From contig NW_020312006.1 of assembly GCF_003144115.1 (NCBI RefSeq), forward strand, positions 680,516 to 744,515: a DNA stretch of 64,000 bases, written 5' to 3'. Source of the stretch: Tilletiopsis washingtonensis (taxonomy: Eukaryota; Basidiomycota; Exobasidiomycetes; Entylomatales). A program made the position numbers and the translations under genes. Position 1 is the first letter of the stretch. Every line of letters starts with the position of its first letter. Shown here piece after piece: positions 43,315 through 54,175 of the stretch. Below the pieces are notes generated by a model that made no database searches, was not told where the DNA came from, and was given only the letters and a program-made list of their open reading frames with translations.

Positions 43315-44637
43315 CTAGGTCTCCTCCATCATCTCGCCGGCCGTCGGATTGGCGTGGCCCTGCACGGCGCGGGAGACTGCTTCCTCGTCGACGGCCTCGC
43401 CCTTGCGCAGGTGAACGCTGCGGTAGTGACGCATGGCGTCGTGCTTGCGTGCGAAGTCCTTGCCGCACGCGCACGGGCAGACGAAGGGGCGCTCGCGCGC
43501 GTCGGCCGAGAGGTGCGTCGTCATGTGCGTGCGTGCGTTGTATGCACGCTCGAAGACCTTTGAGCAGACGGAGCAGGTGAAGCGACGGGCTGCGCCGGAG
43601 CCGCGGGTCGAGAGCAGCGGCTGCGACGAGCGACCGCCGACCGTGATGTCCTTGTGCGTCGTGTGAAGAGAAGATCGAGCCTTGCCCGAGGCGGGGGCGC
43701 GCTCGCCACCGATTGTCGTCACGGCAGCCGCCGCATCATCGCCGAGCGGAGAGTGCGCCGAAGAGGACAGCACGGACTGAGCGTCGAGCGTCGTCCAGCT
43801 CTGCGGAGCGGGCCAGTCGGTGACGGATGCCGACAGCGAGTCGGCCTTGGAGCTGCTGAACGAGGCAACCGAGGGCGAGCGCGACTGCGTCGCCGAGCGC
43901 AGGGTCGGGGACGGCGCACCGGCGGCGTAGGCCGAGAGGATGTCCTCGACGGTGTGCATGCTCACTTCGATGCCGGCCACTGCCAGGGCGCGCAGCAGTA
44001 CGGCCGTATCGGCGCTCTCGTGCGTGCGCGCGTACTCGCGCACGAAGGCCGCTGCGAGGGACGCGATGGTGGAGTCCTGCGAGTTGGCCGGCGACGGCGA
44101 GCGCGGTGCAGTCGACGTGGGCGTCGGAGCAAGGAGCGACGAGGCGCTGCTGCTGCGGCTGACGCCACGCGATGCGACGGTGAGCAGAGCGTTGTGTCCG
44201 CGCGTCGAGAGGGTGGTGTCGAACGAGAAGTCCTGCGGCAGGCCGCACTGCGCGGAGAGCAGGCTCTGAACTTCGTGCGACAGCTCGCTCTGGCGGTCGG
44301 CAGGCGCGGCGGCAGATGCCTGCAGCGTGGCAGGGACGTCTGCGCCGGCGGCGCCGAACAGATCGACGCCGGCAAGCCAGGCGAAGTCGTCGGCCGCGGC
44401 GGCGTCAGAGCCCGGCAGCGTCGCGGTGCCGTTGGGCGAGCCGGGCGCGGCGTCGAAGTCGAAGAGGGCCGGCGAGCCAAAGTCGCGCGACGATGCCGGC
44501 GACGAGACGCTCGCGTCCCACGGCGAGTCGAACGGCGACGGGTGGCGTGTGAGCGCGGCGAGCGTGGGCGACGCCGATGTGGCCTTTGCGCTGTGCGGCA
44601 GCAGCGGCGGCGCGCCGTAGAGCGGGAGTGGGTCCAT
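43315..44637 (-). CDS. C2H2 zinc-finger transcription factor, two fingers
   Basis: Intronless gene of 440 residues; ATG at 44637. The first ~330 residues are Ser/Ala/Pro/Thr-rich and disordered. Two adjacent fingers lie near the C-terminus: FTCSVCSKVFERAYNARTHM (C-x2-C...H-x3-H) and FVCPCACGKDFARKHDAMRH with a C-x3-C spacing and H-x4-H, followed by a short acidic tail. The second finger, with FARKHDxxRH, resembles Crz1/Rsv2-type fungal factors, but I see no calcineurin docking motif, so Crz1 orthology is not supported. Nuclear DNA-binding regulator is a safe inference. Confidence 0.88.
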   Translation of the reverse strand: MDPLPLYGAPPLLPHSAKATSASPTLAALTRHPSPFDSPWDASVSSPASSRDFGSPALFDFDAAPGSPNGTATLPGSDAAAADDFAWLAGVDLFGAAGADVPATLQASAAAPADRQSELSHEVQSLLSAQCGLPQDFSFDTTLSTRGHNALLTVASRGVSRSSSASSLLAPTPTSTAPRSPSPANSQDSTIASLAAAFVREYARTHESADTAVLLRALAVAGIEVSMHTVEDILSAYAAGAPSPTLRSATQSRSPSVASFSSSKADSLSASVTDWPAPQSWTTLDAQSVLSSSAHSPLGDDAAAAVTTIGGERAPASGKARSSLHTTHKDITVGGRSSQPLLSTRGSGAARRFTCSVCSKVFERAYNARTHMTTHLSADARERPFVCPCACGKDFARKHDAMRHYRSVHLRKGEAVDEEAVSRAVQGHANPTAGEMMEET

Positions 44638-45121
44638 CAGGGTGTAGGTGCGGGGGTGCAGCGCGTGCGGCGGGATGGTAGGTGAGGTGGTGGTGTGACG
44701 CAGGGTCTGCTGCGGCGTGGGGCCAGGGATGAGCTCACCGTCGGCCGCGCCACGGCGCGAGTATGGACCCTCAGGCGCATCATCAGTCTAAACGACTGTC
44801 GCGCGTGCTGCGCAGCAGTCTGCTGCGCAACGCCGCGGCGGCGCGGTGGCTCGTGGCGCGGCACGCCGGCACGTCGTCAGTCGTCACCCGCGGCGCGGCG
44901 CGGCGGCCGAGGCCCGCTGCATCCTGCTGGTTGTTCCCACGCCGTCGAAGCGTGGCTGTGCTATCGTCTCGAAGGTGACCGAACGATGCTCCGCTTCCCT
45001 GCTCCTCTCTCGGATCCCGCGCCTGGCGGCTGCGCACACCGGTTCTGAAATCGCAGCGAGCATCCTTTCTTCCCTACTCAGGGTCGCTGCCAGACAGGCA
45101 GATGCGCGGGTACGTATGCAT
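44638..45121. promoter_or_regulatory. spacer upstream of the C2H2 gene
   Basis: 484 bases between the C2H2 start codon and the stop codon of MTC1, both on the minus strand. It should contain the C2H2 promoter and the MTC1 3' end. Nothing specific seen. Confidence 0.4.
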
Positions 45122-46826
45122 TCACGCCGGCGCCGGCTGGGCGGGCCCTGGCTGTGTGGCTCCGGCCTCAGCACTGCGCAGCTCGGCCTCGCGCCGTGTG
45201 CGCCCGGTCTGGCGGGCGTACACGTAGTCCTGGCCGCACACTCGTCAGCATGTGATGCACCAGCAGCATCCGAGACGTACTCCAGCCCACGCACCTGTCC
45301 GATGGCGCTCAGCGCGCCCTGCAGCACGTCGACGAGCGCCTGCTCCACCCACGCATTCTCCTCGAAGGGGATCTGCACTGCGCGTGCGCCCCGTGTCAGA
45401 TCTGGACGGGCACAGACCACCGCAGCACTCACGCCAGGCGGCGGGCACGCTCTGCGACAGCGTCTCGTGTGTGCATGCGTGCGTCGGATCGTGCAGCATC
45501 ACGATGAACGAGAACTGCTCGGCCGCTGCGCTGCTCGATGCTGTGGGCTCTGCGCCGAAGGGCAGCGGCGCAAGCACCGGCTGGATCCGCACAAAGACGG
45601 GACAGTGTGTGATGGGTAGCGCGACGCTCGAGCTTGAGGGTGCCGGCGCCTCATGGCCCTCGACGAGCTCGGCAATCGCAGCCTGCGCATGCGGAGTCAG
45701 CTGCTTGTCTGACGCATGGCACGGCCCACAGCAGTGCTCACCCTGGCGCGCTTCGCGGCAGCGTCCCAGCCGCGCACCGCATGGAAGGCCCGCTCCTCGT
45801 TCTCGCCCTCCAGCGCCACGACGCCGCCATCACTGCTGTGCCGCACCGCGCCCGGCGCGCGGTTCACGACGAGCTGCTGCTCGCTGCCGCCGCCGGACCG
45901 GGCCGCGACGTGCTGCGTCTCCATGACACGCTGCAGCACCTGGAAGACGACGTCGGAGATGCCGTCGTAGCCGACCATGTCTGCAAGGCGCGCGCTAGTT
46001 CAGCAGCCCGTCCGCAGGAGCTCAGCGCGGGACGACTGACCGTGGCTCAGTGCGACCTGGATCACCTCGTGTGCCGCGATGGGCGGCGCCACGGCGTTGA
46101 TGATCTCCTCCAAACCGCGCCGCGACGCTGCGGTAAGATCGCCGCCTGGAGCAGCGCAACGTCAGTTCTTGCTTCTTGCGCGCGGCTTGGCCACAGCGGT
46201 GGTCCACCAGCAGCCGCTGCAGGGCCGCGTCGGGCGGGCAAGGGCTCACCGATCTTCTCCCAGTTGCCCTCCTGCACCAGGCCCTTGACGCCCTGGGCAA
46301 TGCCCCAGCCCTTGGCGCCCAGGCCACGCGCCTGCTCCGGCGCGTGCTTCTCGAGCTTCTCCAGCTCTGCGCGGGCAGACTCGGCGAGCTTGGTGGCACT
46401 GGACCATGCACTGGCCCAGGGAGACCAGCTGCTGGATTGTGCCGGCGCAGCGGCGGCAGGCGGCGGCGGCGCTGGTTGAGACGCCAGAGGTGCGGGCGGC
46501 TGCGCGACCGAGCCGGCAGTTGCCGTCGGCGCGGCAGAGGCGCCGCTGGCGAGGGAGGATCTGAGCGGCGTGGTCTGGGCCGGCGACGCTGTGCGCGGCG
46601 CGGCGCTGCTTGCGGAGCGCGGCGTGGGCGCCCGCCGCTGCACGAGGTCGTCCATCTCGTCGAGCAGGCTCTGCGCATCCTTGCGCGCATCGCCGCCAGT
46701 GGCTGCCGGCGCAGCGGAGCCTGGCGCAGCAGCGGCGCTCGAGGGCGCGGGCGAGGAGGGCAGGCCGTCGAGCGAAGACAGCAGCGCCTCGACGCTGTCG
46801 GTCGCGGCTGCGCGGCGCGGCGGCAT
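45122..46826 (-). CDS. MTC1: Mtc1 family protein (maintenance of telomere capping protein 1)
   Basis: Fungal protein of the Mtc1/DUF5427 family; in yeast its loss aggravates cdc13 telomere-capping defects, but the protein is cytoplasmic/COPI-associated. Exons 46826-46250, 46145-46041, 45980-45742, 45682-45433, 45377-45295 and 45229-45122; 453 residues. The N-terminus is Pro/Ala/Ser-rich and disordered with SLLDEMDDLVQRR. Conserved parts are SSWSPWASAWSSATKLAESA, EEIINAVAPPIAAHEVIQVA, and LSHDMVGYDGISDVVFQVLQ, the last assembled across a GTCAGT-donor intron. Further blocks are VFVRIQPVLAPLP, FSFIVMLHDPTH and a C-terminal DYVYARQTGRTRREAE. Its lying ~17 kb from a telomere is almost certainly chance. 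It is divergent from NTAQ1 with 513 bases between starts. Confidence 0.87.
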
Positions 46827-47339
46827 GGCGAATGGAGCTTGGACGAGGCGATACGCAGCTGCGGTCGGAGGTGTGGAGCGCGTGCCGGGCGTCGAGGGTG
46901 ATGGAGAGAGGAGAGCATGCAGTCCGCGAGCCGCAGCGCCCGTGCGCGCGCGCGCGCGGCGAGCGTCGCCGAACGTGGGGACGGCACGCACACGCGGCGC
47001 CACGGCAGCCGTACCGCACGCTGCGCCGGCCGCGGCTGATCAGACGCGCGCCCCGCGCCGCGGCAGCGCGCGACGCGGCGCGGCGCGCCACAGCAGCACG
47101 CCGGCTGAATAGATGAACGCCTCGGGAGCGAGCCGTGCCGGCGCGGGAACAAGCAGCAGCAGAGACGCCGGCAGCCTCCATCGTCCGCACCACCACATCC
47201 AGTCCAAGGCGCTGCAGGCGCAGCTGGCACCCCGCACTACGTCCCGTCCGCGCTGGAGCCGCTGTCCGGCCCGCCCCAGCGCACGGTCGACGGCGCATCT
47301 ACGCCGCGCTGCAGGACCGCACCTATCGCTGCCCCGGCC
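46827..47339. promoter_or_regulatory. divergent promoter MTC1 / NTAQ1
   Basis: 513 bases between start codons. Contains an alternating purine-pyrimidine CG run (GCGCGCGCGCGCGGCG near 46943-46958) that could adopt unusual helix form. No gene supported. Confidence 0.4.
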
Positions 47340-49050
47340 ATGTCGGCGCAGCCTGGCGAGCTCGGCGCGTCAGTGCCAGGCGCACCAGCGTCGACGTCAC
47401 GCGCCCGCTCGTTCTCCCTGCGCAGGCTCCGTGCTCGCTCCGCCACGGGATCACCCTCACGCGCCAGCGAGGCCGATCGGCCGCCCGTGCCGGGCCTATC
47501 TTCGCCGCACGGCACGGCCGCGGGCTCCGCCAGCAGCGGGCCCGCCGCGCCCTTGCCGCCTGCATTCCCGGCTGCCTGCGCCGAGCGCTATGCGGCGTGC
47601 TACTGCGAGGAGAACGTGTATCGCCTGTGCGCCGAGCTCAGCGTCGAGCTGGCACAGCGCAACGCAGCGGCCAGGGCCAGCGGCGATTCACAGCGCTGGG
47701 ATGCTTGGGCCGTGGTCGTCAGCAGCATTGACCAGCGGGTGAGTCTGGCGCTTGATAGGTGGGACAGCACTGGTTGCTGATGCACATGCGCGGCCAGGCG
47801 ATGCTCTGGCATCAGAGAGCCAGCTCGGACCCCTACGGGCGCGTCATGTGGGACTACCACGTCTTTCTTCTGGTCAGCTGCACGCGCCATCGAGCAGTGA
47901 GTAGGCCCGAGGGGTGCCGCAAGCGCAGGCTGACCCGCCGCAGAGTACTGCGCAGCAGGCTCACTCAGGAGAGGGGACCATGCTGCCGCCTGAGAAGGCC
48001 TCTTCGCCGCCTCTGCCGCGCAAGTCTCATCCCTCCTCGTTCTTCCGACGCTCCGTGCAGTCACCGCGCGCCTCTGGCGATGCGAGCGCCACTGCCAGCC
48101 CACCGGTGGCGCCCTCTACGGGGCCAGATGCTGCTGAAGCACCAGTGACCGAGTCGTTCTCCTGGGTGTACGACTACGACTCGACGCTGTCGGGGCCACA
48201 GGAGACGCCGCACGCCGTGCCCCTGGCGCATTACCTCCAAGAGACATTCCACCCCGAGCTGATGGACACGCCAGCAACGGCCGCAACGCTGCGACCGCTT
48301 CTCCGCGCTGTGCCAGCGTCTCTCTTCCTGCGCTTCTTTTCCAGCGATCGCAGCCACATGCGCGTGCGCGTGCGACAGGACAACGGCGAGGAGGTAGACG
48401 ACTGGAGCATGCCCCCGCCGCCGTGGGACACTGTAGCTGGGCCAGATGCCAGGGCCGAGGGAGACCTGCACGGCCTCTGGAAGCACTACGTGGACATGCA
48501 GGCTCAGGGCGATGCAAGATACGGCAGTGAGTCTCAGCAGACGTGCGCATCCTCGCGCCTGCGCTGATACACCCGGCAGCGGTGTACAACCTCGCGGGCC
48601 TGGCACAGCACAGCTTCCTCCGGGCCCTGCGGCCCGGCAAGACGCTGCTCAACCTGTCTCGCACACCGGTTGCGTCGCCACCCAGCCAGGCACAGCACCT
48701 GCGCACACCAGGCACAGACGAAGCCTCGCCGGCCCTGCCCATCGGCGAGGTCTTGCAGAACAATGGCTTCTCTCCTGGCTCGGAGGGCAGTCCGAGGCAG
48801 TCTCCTGCGCTTGAGAACGGAGCTGCCGGCTCGGGCGGCGCCAGACGAGGCGGCCGCATCACCGTGAGTCCGCCAGTGGCTCGCTCATGTCACACACTGA
48901 CCCCATCTACACGAACAGCATCCACTCTTTCCCGCCTATGCTGCTGCAGCGCTCGAGCATCGCGCGGGCCGCGCTCGAGGGTCCTACTTAGGGCTCGGCA
49001 TAGCCACCTCGCCACCGCTCGCTCCAAGCGATGCCGCCGAGCACACGTAG
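47340..49050 (+). CDS. NTAQ1: protein N-terminal glutamine amidohydrolase (NTAQ1/WDYHV1-like), extended
   Basis: Deamidates N-terminal Gln to Glu, feeding substrates to the Arg/N-degron pathway. Exons 47340-47738, 47798-47896, 47944-48526, 48580-48863 and 48919-49050; 498 residues, over twice the human enzyme (205). The catalytic triad is intact: Cys89 in CYCEENVYRL, His154 in WDYHVFLL and Asp243 in VYDYDSTL. The later family signatures FFSSDRSHM and VYNLAGLAQHSFLR (human VYTLSEF) are also present. The extra length is disordered: a Ser/Pro-rich N-terminal ~75 residues, an insert of ~70 between the His and Asp motifs, and a C-terminal Ser/Pro tail. Budding yeast uses the unrelated Nta1 for this step, while fission yeast and many basidiomycetes keep Ntaq1-type enzymes. 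The last exon is the least certain. Confidence 0.9.
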
Positions 49051-49301
49051 CGGAGCCGCAGAGCAGCGCGCGCGGGCGCGTGCAGCCGAGCCATCTATCC
49101 CAGATCGACGATACCCGCCAGTCCGCTGTCAGGCAAGGAGGGCCGCTGTGTCTTGGCCCCCAGCTGCAATCTGGATCGATGACATTAGGGCACGTCGAGA
49201 AGCACATAAGCGGTCAGGCTACGACGCGAGCGATGCGTTGCCGCAACAGGGCACAGCGGATGTCATGTGGCGTGCGTCAGTTCAGCTCGGCCCTCGGAGA
49301 A

Positions 49302-51539
49302 TCAACTGGCGGGCTCGGCGAGCGCACCGCCACCGCGCACTGACCCCGCTCCGGGCGATTGCAGCGATGCAGCTGTGAGGAGTGCCTCAATGCCACCACT
49401 CGATGCCGCGCCCGCGGAGTGCAGAGCGGCGAGCACACCTGGCGACTCCTTCTGCGTGCTGGCGGATCCGGCGGCGGGGATGGGTGTCTCGAGAGCTTGA
49501 CTGTGGCTAGCAGCACGACGGCGTGCCGCAGCGCTACTTGGACGAGTCGTGCCGCCTGGCTGCTGTGGCGGGGACCCAGGGGCCGACGAGGGCGCTGGCG
49601 GAGCCGTGCGCTTCCGGCCAGAGTCAGCCCTGACGGCATACTCGCCGCCTTGAGCCGTTCGGCTAGCTTGCTCCTTCGCCGCAAGTCGAGCAGTGACCTT
49701 GTGCTTGAGGCGCGCCATGATCTCGAGGTGACTGGGCATGGGGCGCGGAGACTGGGCCGCGCCAAGGCCATCCGACTCGGCGAGCTCGTTGGTCTCCTCA
49801 GCCAAGCTGGAGCAGGTCTCTGGACTGGCGCACGGTCCTCCAGTGTGCCGCTCTCGTCCGCAGAGCCGCTCTTCGGCATGTTCGCCGTCGGGAGAACGTG
49901 GCCGCTTCGAGCCGGCGAGCGAATCGATGCTGTCGCGCCTTCGCTCCGAGGGAAAGCTGTCGGCCAGCGAAAGTGAACTCGCAGACAGCAGTTCCGGCGA
50001 GCGCATTATGTGCGACAAGTCGTCGCGCAGCGTTGGCGCAGCTGCGCGGATCTGTCTGTGAGGCAGACCGCGAATGGGAAGCTGCGCTGCCGACTGTTGG
50101 TAGAGATCTTGCGCATGTGAGACGCTGCGAGGGCGCAAAGCGAAGGAGTCTGGCCCGGCCATGCCATGGCCAGAGCCGCTCCCAGGCAAGGGCGGACGCG
50201 CCAGCGCATAGTCGTCCATGGACCGATGCGTGCGTGTGGGCGCCGAGGAGAAGCTGTGGCGCAGGCTCTGCTGAGCAGGCGGCGGAAGGCTGGGGAGCGG
50301 GCTCCGCATCGGGCTAGAGAAGTGCGTCTGCCTATGAGATGCGGCGCCAGTGAAAGCAGTTTGGCCCGCCGCTCCGGTGCCTGGGAGCGTCTCGGACTGT
50401 CGCTGAGAGAGCCTCCGTTGCTCGCTAGGCACGTCGGGCGGTGGCATCACTGCGCCACTGGGTGACGGTCTTGGCCAAAGCCTGGACCCAGCATACATGG
50501 CGTAATCTTGATGGGCATCTCGGTCGTCAAACGTCCGCGACGAAACCTCGTCGACGGGGAGTGCGGCGTACGGTGGCGGCGGCGAGGAGGAGAGTCGGAA
50601 GCGATGGCGCGGGCTGAGCGCCCCATCGTTCTGCCAGGCAGCTGCGTGCTGTCGCTGCTGCTGTAGCTCGATCTCCATGCGCAACGACTCGGCGCGCAGG
50701 TATTCTGTGCGATACAAGGCGAGCTGGGCGACACGCTGCAGAGGTGCGTCAGCAAACGAGGTGAAGCAGGACGAATCCTGCGACAACACACGGCCGCTCA
50801 CCTGGTCTTCTGCTCGCATCGCCTCCAGCACGAGACGCAACGTGTCCCGGTCAAGCTTGGGACTTCCAGGAGGCGACCTCTGCGCAGGCTCGTCCGTGGG
50901 CTGTGATGCTGCGGTTCTTGCTGCGGCTGTGGCCGGCGGACCGGAGCGCTGCTCGTCTTCTTCACGCAGAGCGCCGCGCACGTCGCACGGGCGCAGTCGC
51001 AGGGCAGCAGCGACGCGCTCGATGGATGCTTCGGAGCGCTCGGTGGCGGATGTCCCAGATGGGGCGCCTGGCTCTGGAGGCGACACCAGCGGCGCCGAGC
51101 CGCGACTGCTGCACGAGAAGCTCAGGCTGGGCATGCGGCTGGCTGGAGAGTCGTTCTGTAGGCGGTCCTGCCTGCTCGAGCTCTGCTCGCCGATCTCATA
51201 GTGCGACGAAGAAGCGTGGAAGGGATACCCCGGCGAAGGCGAGGGTGAGAAGGCCGGCGCGTCTTGGTGGTAAGCCTGCTTCGGAGCGCTCTGCGAATAC
51301 GTTGCGTAGCGCGGCTGGCTGTGCGTTTCCGGCTGCGACAGGTCCGTCGGTCGGACCATGCCGGATCCTGATGCAGCATTGCTGCCGGCATGGAAGCTGC
51401 GGCTGCCACGCGCAGCTGGTGGCTGGGAGAAGGAAGGTGCGCCGAGCGAGCGCAGCGCGGCGCGCGCCACCTGCTCTCGCGACGGCGTCTCGCGGAAATC
51501 TCCGCCCAGCTCGCCCTGGGCGGACGTCGGCTGTCGCAT
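49302..51539 (-). CDS. disordered protein of unknown function
   Basis: Open frame of 745 residues with no intron needed; ATG at 51539 is the only methionine start consistent with the frame, which is open further upstream. The protein is mostly Ser, Pro, Ala, Arg and Gln. Possible ordered pieces: IERVAAALRLRPCDVRGALR, LDRDTLRLVLEAMRAEDQ, QLALYRTEYLRAESLRMEIE (helical), LEIMARLKHKVTARLAAKEQ and a C-terminal GVLAALHSAG...GGIEALLTAASL. KRPRSPDGE and SGRKRTAPP are nuclear-localisation-like. No known domain recognised. Codon use is less extreme than in the housekeeping genes, consistent with a fast-evolving regulatory protein. It converges with NTAQ1, 251 bases apart. Confidence 0.65.
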   Translation of the reverse strand: MRQPTSAQGELGGDFRETPSREQVARAALRSLGAPSFSQPPAARGSRSFHAGSNAASGSGMVRPTDLSQPETHSQPRYATYSQSAPKQAYHQDAPAFSPSPSPGYPFHASSSHYEIGEQSSSRQDRLQNDSPASRMPSLSFSCSSRGSAPLVSPPEPGAPSGTSATERSEASIERVAAALRLRPCDVRGALREEDEQRSGPPATAAARTAASQPTDEPAQRSPPGSPKLDRDTLRLVLEAMRAEDQVSGRVLSQDSSCFTSFADAPLQRVAQLALYRTEYLRAESLRMEIELQQQRQHAAAWQNDGALSPRHRFRLSSSPPPPYAALPVDEVSSRTFDDRDAHQDYAMYAGSRLWPRPSPSGAVMPPPDVPSEQRRLSQRQSETLPGTGAAGQTAFTGAASHRQTHFSSPMRSPLPSLPPPAQQSLRHSFSSAPTRTHRSMDDYALARPPLPGSGSGHGMAGPDSFALRPRSVSHAQDLYQQSAAQLPIRGLPHRQIRAAAPTLRDDLSHIMRSPELLSASSLSLADSFPSERRRDSIDSLAGSKRPRSPDGEHAEERLCGRERHTGGPCASPETCSSLAEETNELAESDGLGAAQSPRPMPSHLEIMARLKHKVTARLAAKEQASRTAQGGEYAVRADSGRKRTAPPAPSSAPGSPPQQPGGTTRPSSAAARRRAASHSQALETPIPAAGSASTQKESPGVLAALHSAGAASSGGIEALLTAASLQSPGAGSVRGGGALAEPAS

Positions 51540-54175
51540 CGAAGGACGATACCGCAGCCGCCGTCGGTGCTCAGTAGGACAGTCGTACAGCGATGAGAAG
51601 GTGGCGAAAGAGGCGGCGGTGCGTGCGGGGCGTGTCGAAGTCGTGGTGCACCTCAGCGTGGCGAGACGAGGCGGCACGCGCAGAGCTTCGCACGGCGGTG
51701 TCAGGGGTGGTGATGGAGTGGTGGAGAGGGCGGGCTCTGGAGGTGACTCTCTAGTCCATGGCGGCGGCGTGGCGAGGTGATGGTCAAGGGGTGCACGTCG
51801 AGTCGGTGCCACTCTGGGGTCGGCCCGAGGCGCAACGGATCCGCGGACGTCCAGGGGCCAACGTGGGCGACGTCGACATCGGACTGGCAGAGCCGTAGCC
51901 GCGGCACAGGGCCCAGCACCAAGGGGGAGCGTGGCTGCGCTGCTGTTGCGTGCTTGGCTTGCGGCGGTGCCCTTGAGCGGCCCTGGGCTGCATCCGCGGC
52001 CCCTTGCCGCGGCGCCGTGCTCGGCAGCACGGCGGTACCGATGGGACCCTCGCCCATGTGCCGCTGCGGCTGCGTCTTGCTCTCTCGGCGGCCTGCTATC
52101 TCCGGCGTGGTCGCCGCGCCGTGACGGGGAGGCAAGAGGTGAGGGTGCGCATGAGTGCGCCTCATTGCTGCTAAGTCCGGCCGGTCGTGCCGAGGAAAGG
52201 CTCGGCGTGAGGTGCTTGACGCTTCCTGCTGGCTTCCACGGCACCAGCGCTGCGGCTGCCGCCCGTGCGCTTGTGCGGAGCGGCGCTGCCGGCGGCTCGA
52301 GCTAAGCTCGGCAGCTCTTCCATCTTGGCGGCCGCTGCTTCTGAGTGCGAGTGACAGCAGCCCATGGCTGTTCGGCCCTGCTCGGACGACGACGCACTGC
52401 GGCCCAGCGCGGCGGCGCGGTTGCGGCGTCCTCGGCGCGGCAGCCACCTGTTCTGCGTGGAGGCGTTCGCCACCAAGCCGCGTGTCGAGGTGGCGCGGCA
52501 CCGGCATCCGAGGCGCTTCCCACGCATCTCCCCTCAAGTCGCCGTGGAGAAAGCATCCGGCGGAAGACCCGCGGCCTCGCCTGCATCTTTGCCCGGCCGG
52601 GGTGCCGACGTTCGGCGCTCTTGGCGCTCGACGCTCGGCACCCGCTCCCGAAATAGCGCACGGACGGCAGCGGCAGCGCCAGGGGCAGCGACGCAGAGGC
52701 TGCAAAGGCATTGCGCGGCGGCCTTTGCAGCGAAGGCGCACGCGGCGTCGCTGTACAGTATGCCGTCTTGGGCGACGGCAACGAGGGCCGCTACTCGCTG
52801 CTCAGCTCGATGATTTCGTCGCAAGAACTTCGCGGCGACGGGACACGTCCATGACCTCGGTCACCAGCTCGCTGGCGTCTACTGCCACCTGCGTCTCGAA
52901 GACCTCGCCGGAGAGGCGGGAGGCCGCGCAGGGTGCCGCCGCGTCCTCGATTTGGCAGACTGGCGTGAGGTGCGCGGTGCGTCCGTCGAGCAATCCGACG
53001 ACCATGGACACAGCGCGCGAGAAACTGATGGGCAGGCGCGACGCAGACAGCTCACGCTCGCATGCGGTCTTGCACGGCGACATGGCTGGCGAGCGACAGC
53101 AGCAGCGTCCAGACGGCGGGCACGCGCAGCTCGCGTCGACATGCATGCACCCTGCCTTGCGCGACGTGGAACGGACGGCGCAGCACCTCGCGGTTGTGCT
53201 GGCACATGTGTCAAAGCGTTGAGAGAGAGCAGAACCTCCACACAGCACCCTCTGCAGCAGCTCGTCTCGGCGTGGAGTCGTGCAACTCACTCACCGAGGC
53301 CGAGGCAAATCGTGTCGGTCGCGCTCGCAGCGTCTGCCGGCGAAGCGTACGCAAGGCGTCGGCGGCGGATGGCGGCTCAGGCCGCCGGGCGTGCAGCGGG
53401 GGTCGAGTGCAGCAGATGCAGCAGCTCGAGCAGCGCCAGCGCCGTGAGCTGGTCTGCTGACCGGTCCGCGCACACGCGCTGCAGCCTGCCTGCGAGGCGG
53501 GTCACGGTGACGAGTTTCTCGTGCCCTACAGCACCGGGTCGACGAGATCAAGACGAGCATGGGGTGAGCAGCGCAGGCCGCCCGCGTCGTCGGTCCGAGG
53601 GGTCGGCAGCGCGCGGCTGGTGAGCAGCCGCTCTGGCGCGGGCGGTGGCGGCGGCGCGGCGGCGGCACTGGTAGGCGCGAGGTCTGCGGCCAGCACAAAG
53701 GGTGCCAGGCTGAGATGCATCGAGATGCGGAGCTCGAGGTCGCATGCTGGCGAGTCGCTAGCGGAGCAGGCCGTGATGCGGAGTGGAAGAGAGGTGCAAG
53801 GCGCACGCTGTGCGCCGTGCTCTCTCGCGCACGCGCCGCGCGGCGTAAAGTGCGCGGCGCGCGCCTGGACGTTCGCTCGTCGTTCTCTCCATCGCACGCA
53901 GTGGTTTTGCTCGGCTACGTCCGTGCCTCCCCATACGCCTGTAGCAGAACAAAGGCTGAGCATCGAGAGTCTTAGTGCGTTGCGCTGAACACGTGGTATC
54001 GACGCTCAAGCCGCGTAAGCGCACACGGCGAAGCAGGCTCGCAGCGAACCCGACGTGTCACTCCCGTCACACGAGCAGGCCGGGACGCTCAATCACTCCT
54101 CGGCCGCCGAATCACGTCTCCGCTCTGTGAGCCGCACCATTATAATGCTGTCATTCACACGAGGGCCGCTCCGCT
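51540..54175. other. 2.6-kb region without a confident gene
   Basis: Contains the promoter of the disordered-protein gene and unresolved coding-like pieces on the minus strand. Around 53390-53530 one minus frame reads EKLVTVTRLAGRLQRVCADR followed by a Leu-rich helix (ALALLELLHLL) and a stop; around 53690-53760 another reads LELRISMHLSLAPFVLAAD. They may be exons of one small gene, but I could not find splice sites that join them cleanly. Frames on the plus strand (51931-52305, 52155-53222) are motif-free. Confidence 0.4.
52802..53083 (-). CDS. possible small protein or exon, unknown
   Basis: A 93-residue frame from ATG 53083 to TGA 52802. The part VSMVVGLLDGRTAHLTPVCQ and GEVFETQVAVDASELVTEV has protein-like composition and G/C-ending codons, whereas the surrounding frames do not. 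It could be the last exon of a gene whose upstream exons lie at 53390-53780. No family recognised and no firm splice model. Confidence 0.22.
   Translation of the reverse strand: MSPCKTACERELSASRLPISFSRAVSMVVGLLDGRTAHLTPVCQIEDAAAPCAASRLSGEVFETQVAVDASELVTEVMDVSRRREVLATKSSS

Noticed and set aside
45122-46826. Functional link between MTC1 and the nearby telomere
   Set aside because: The yeast name comes from a genetic interaction; genomic position carries no functional meaning here.
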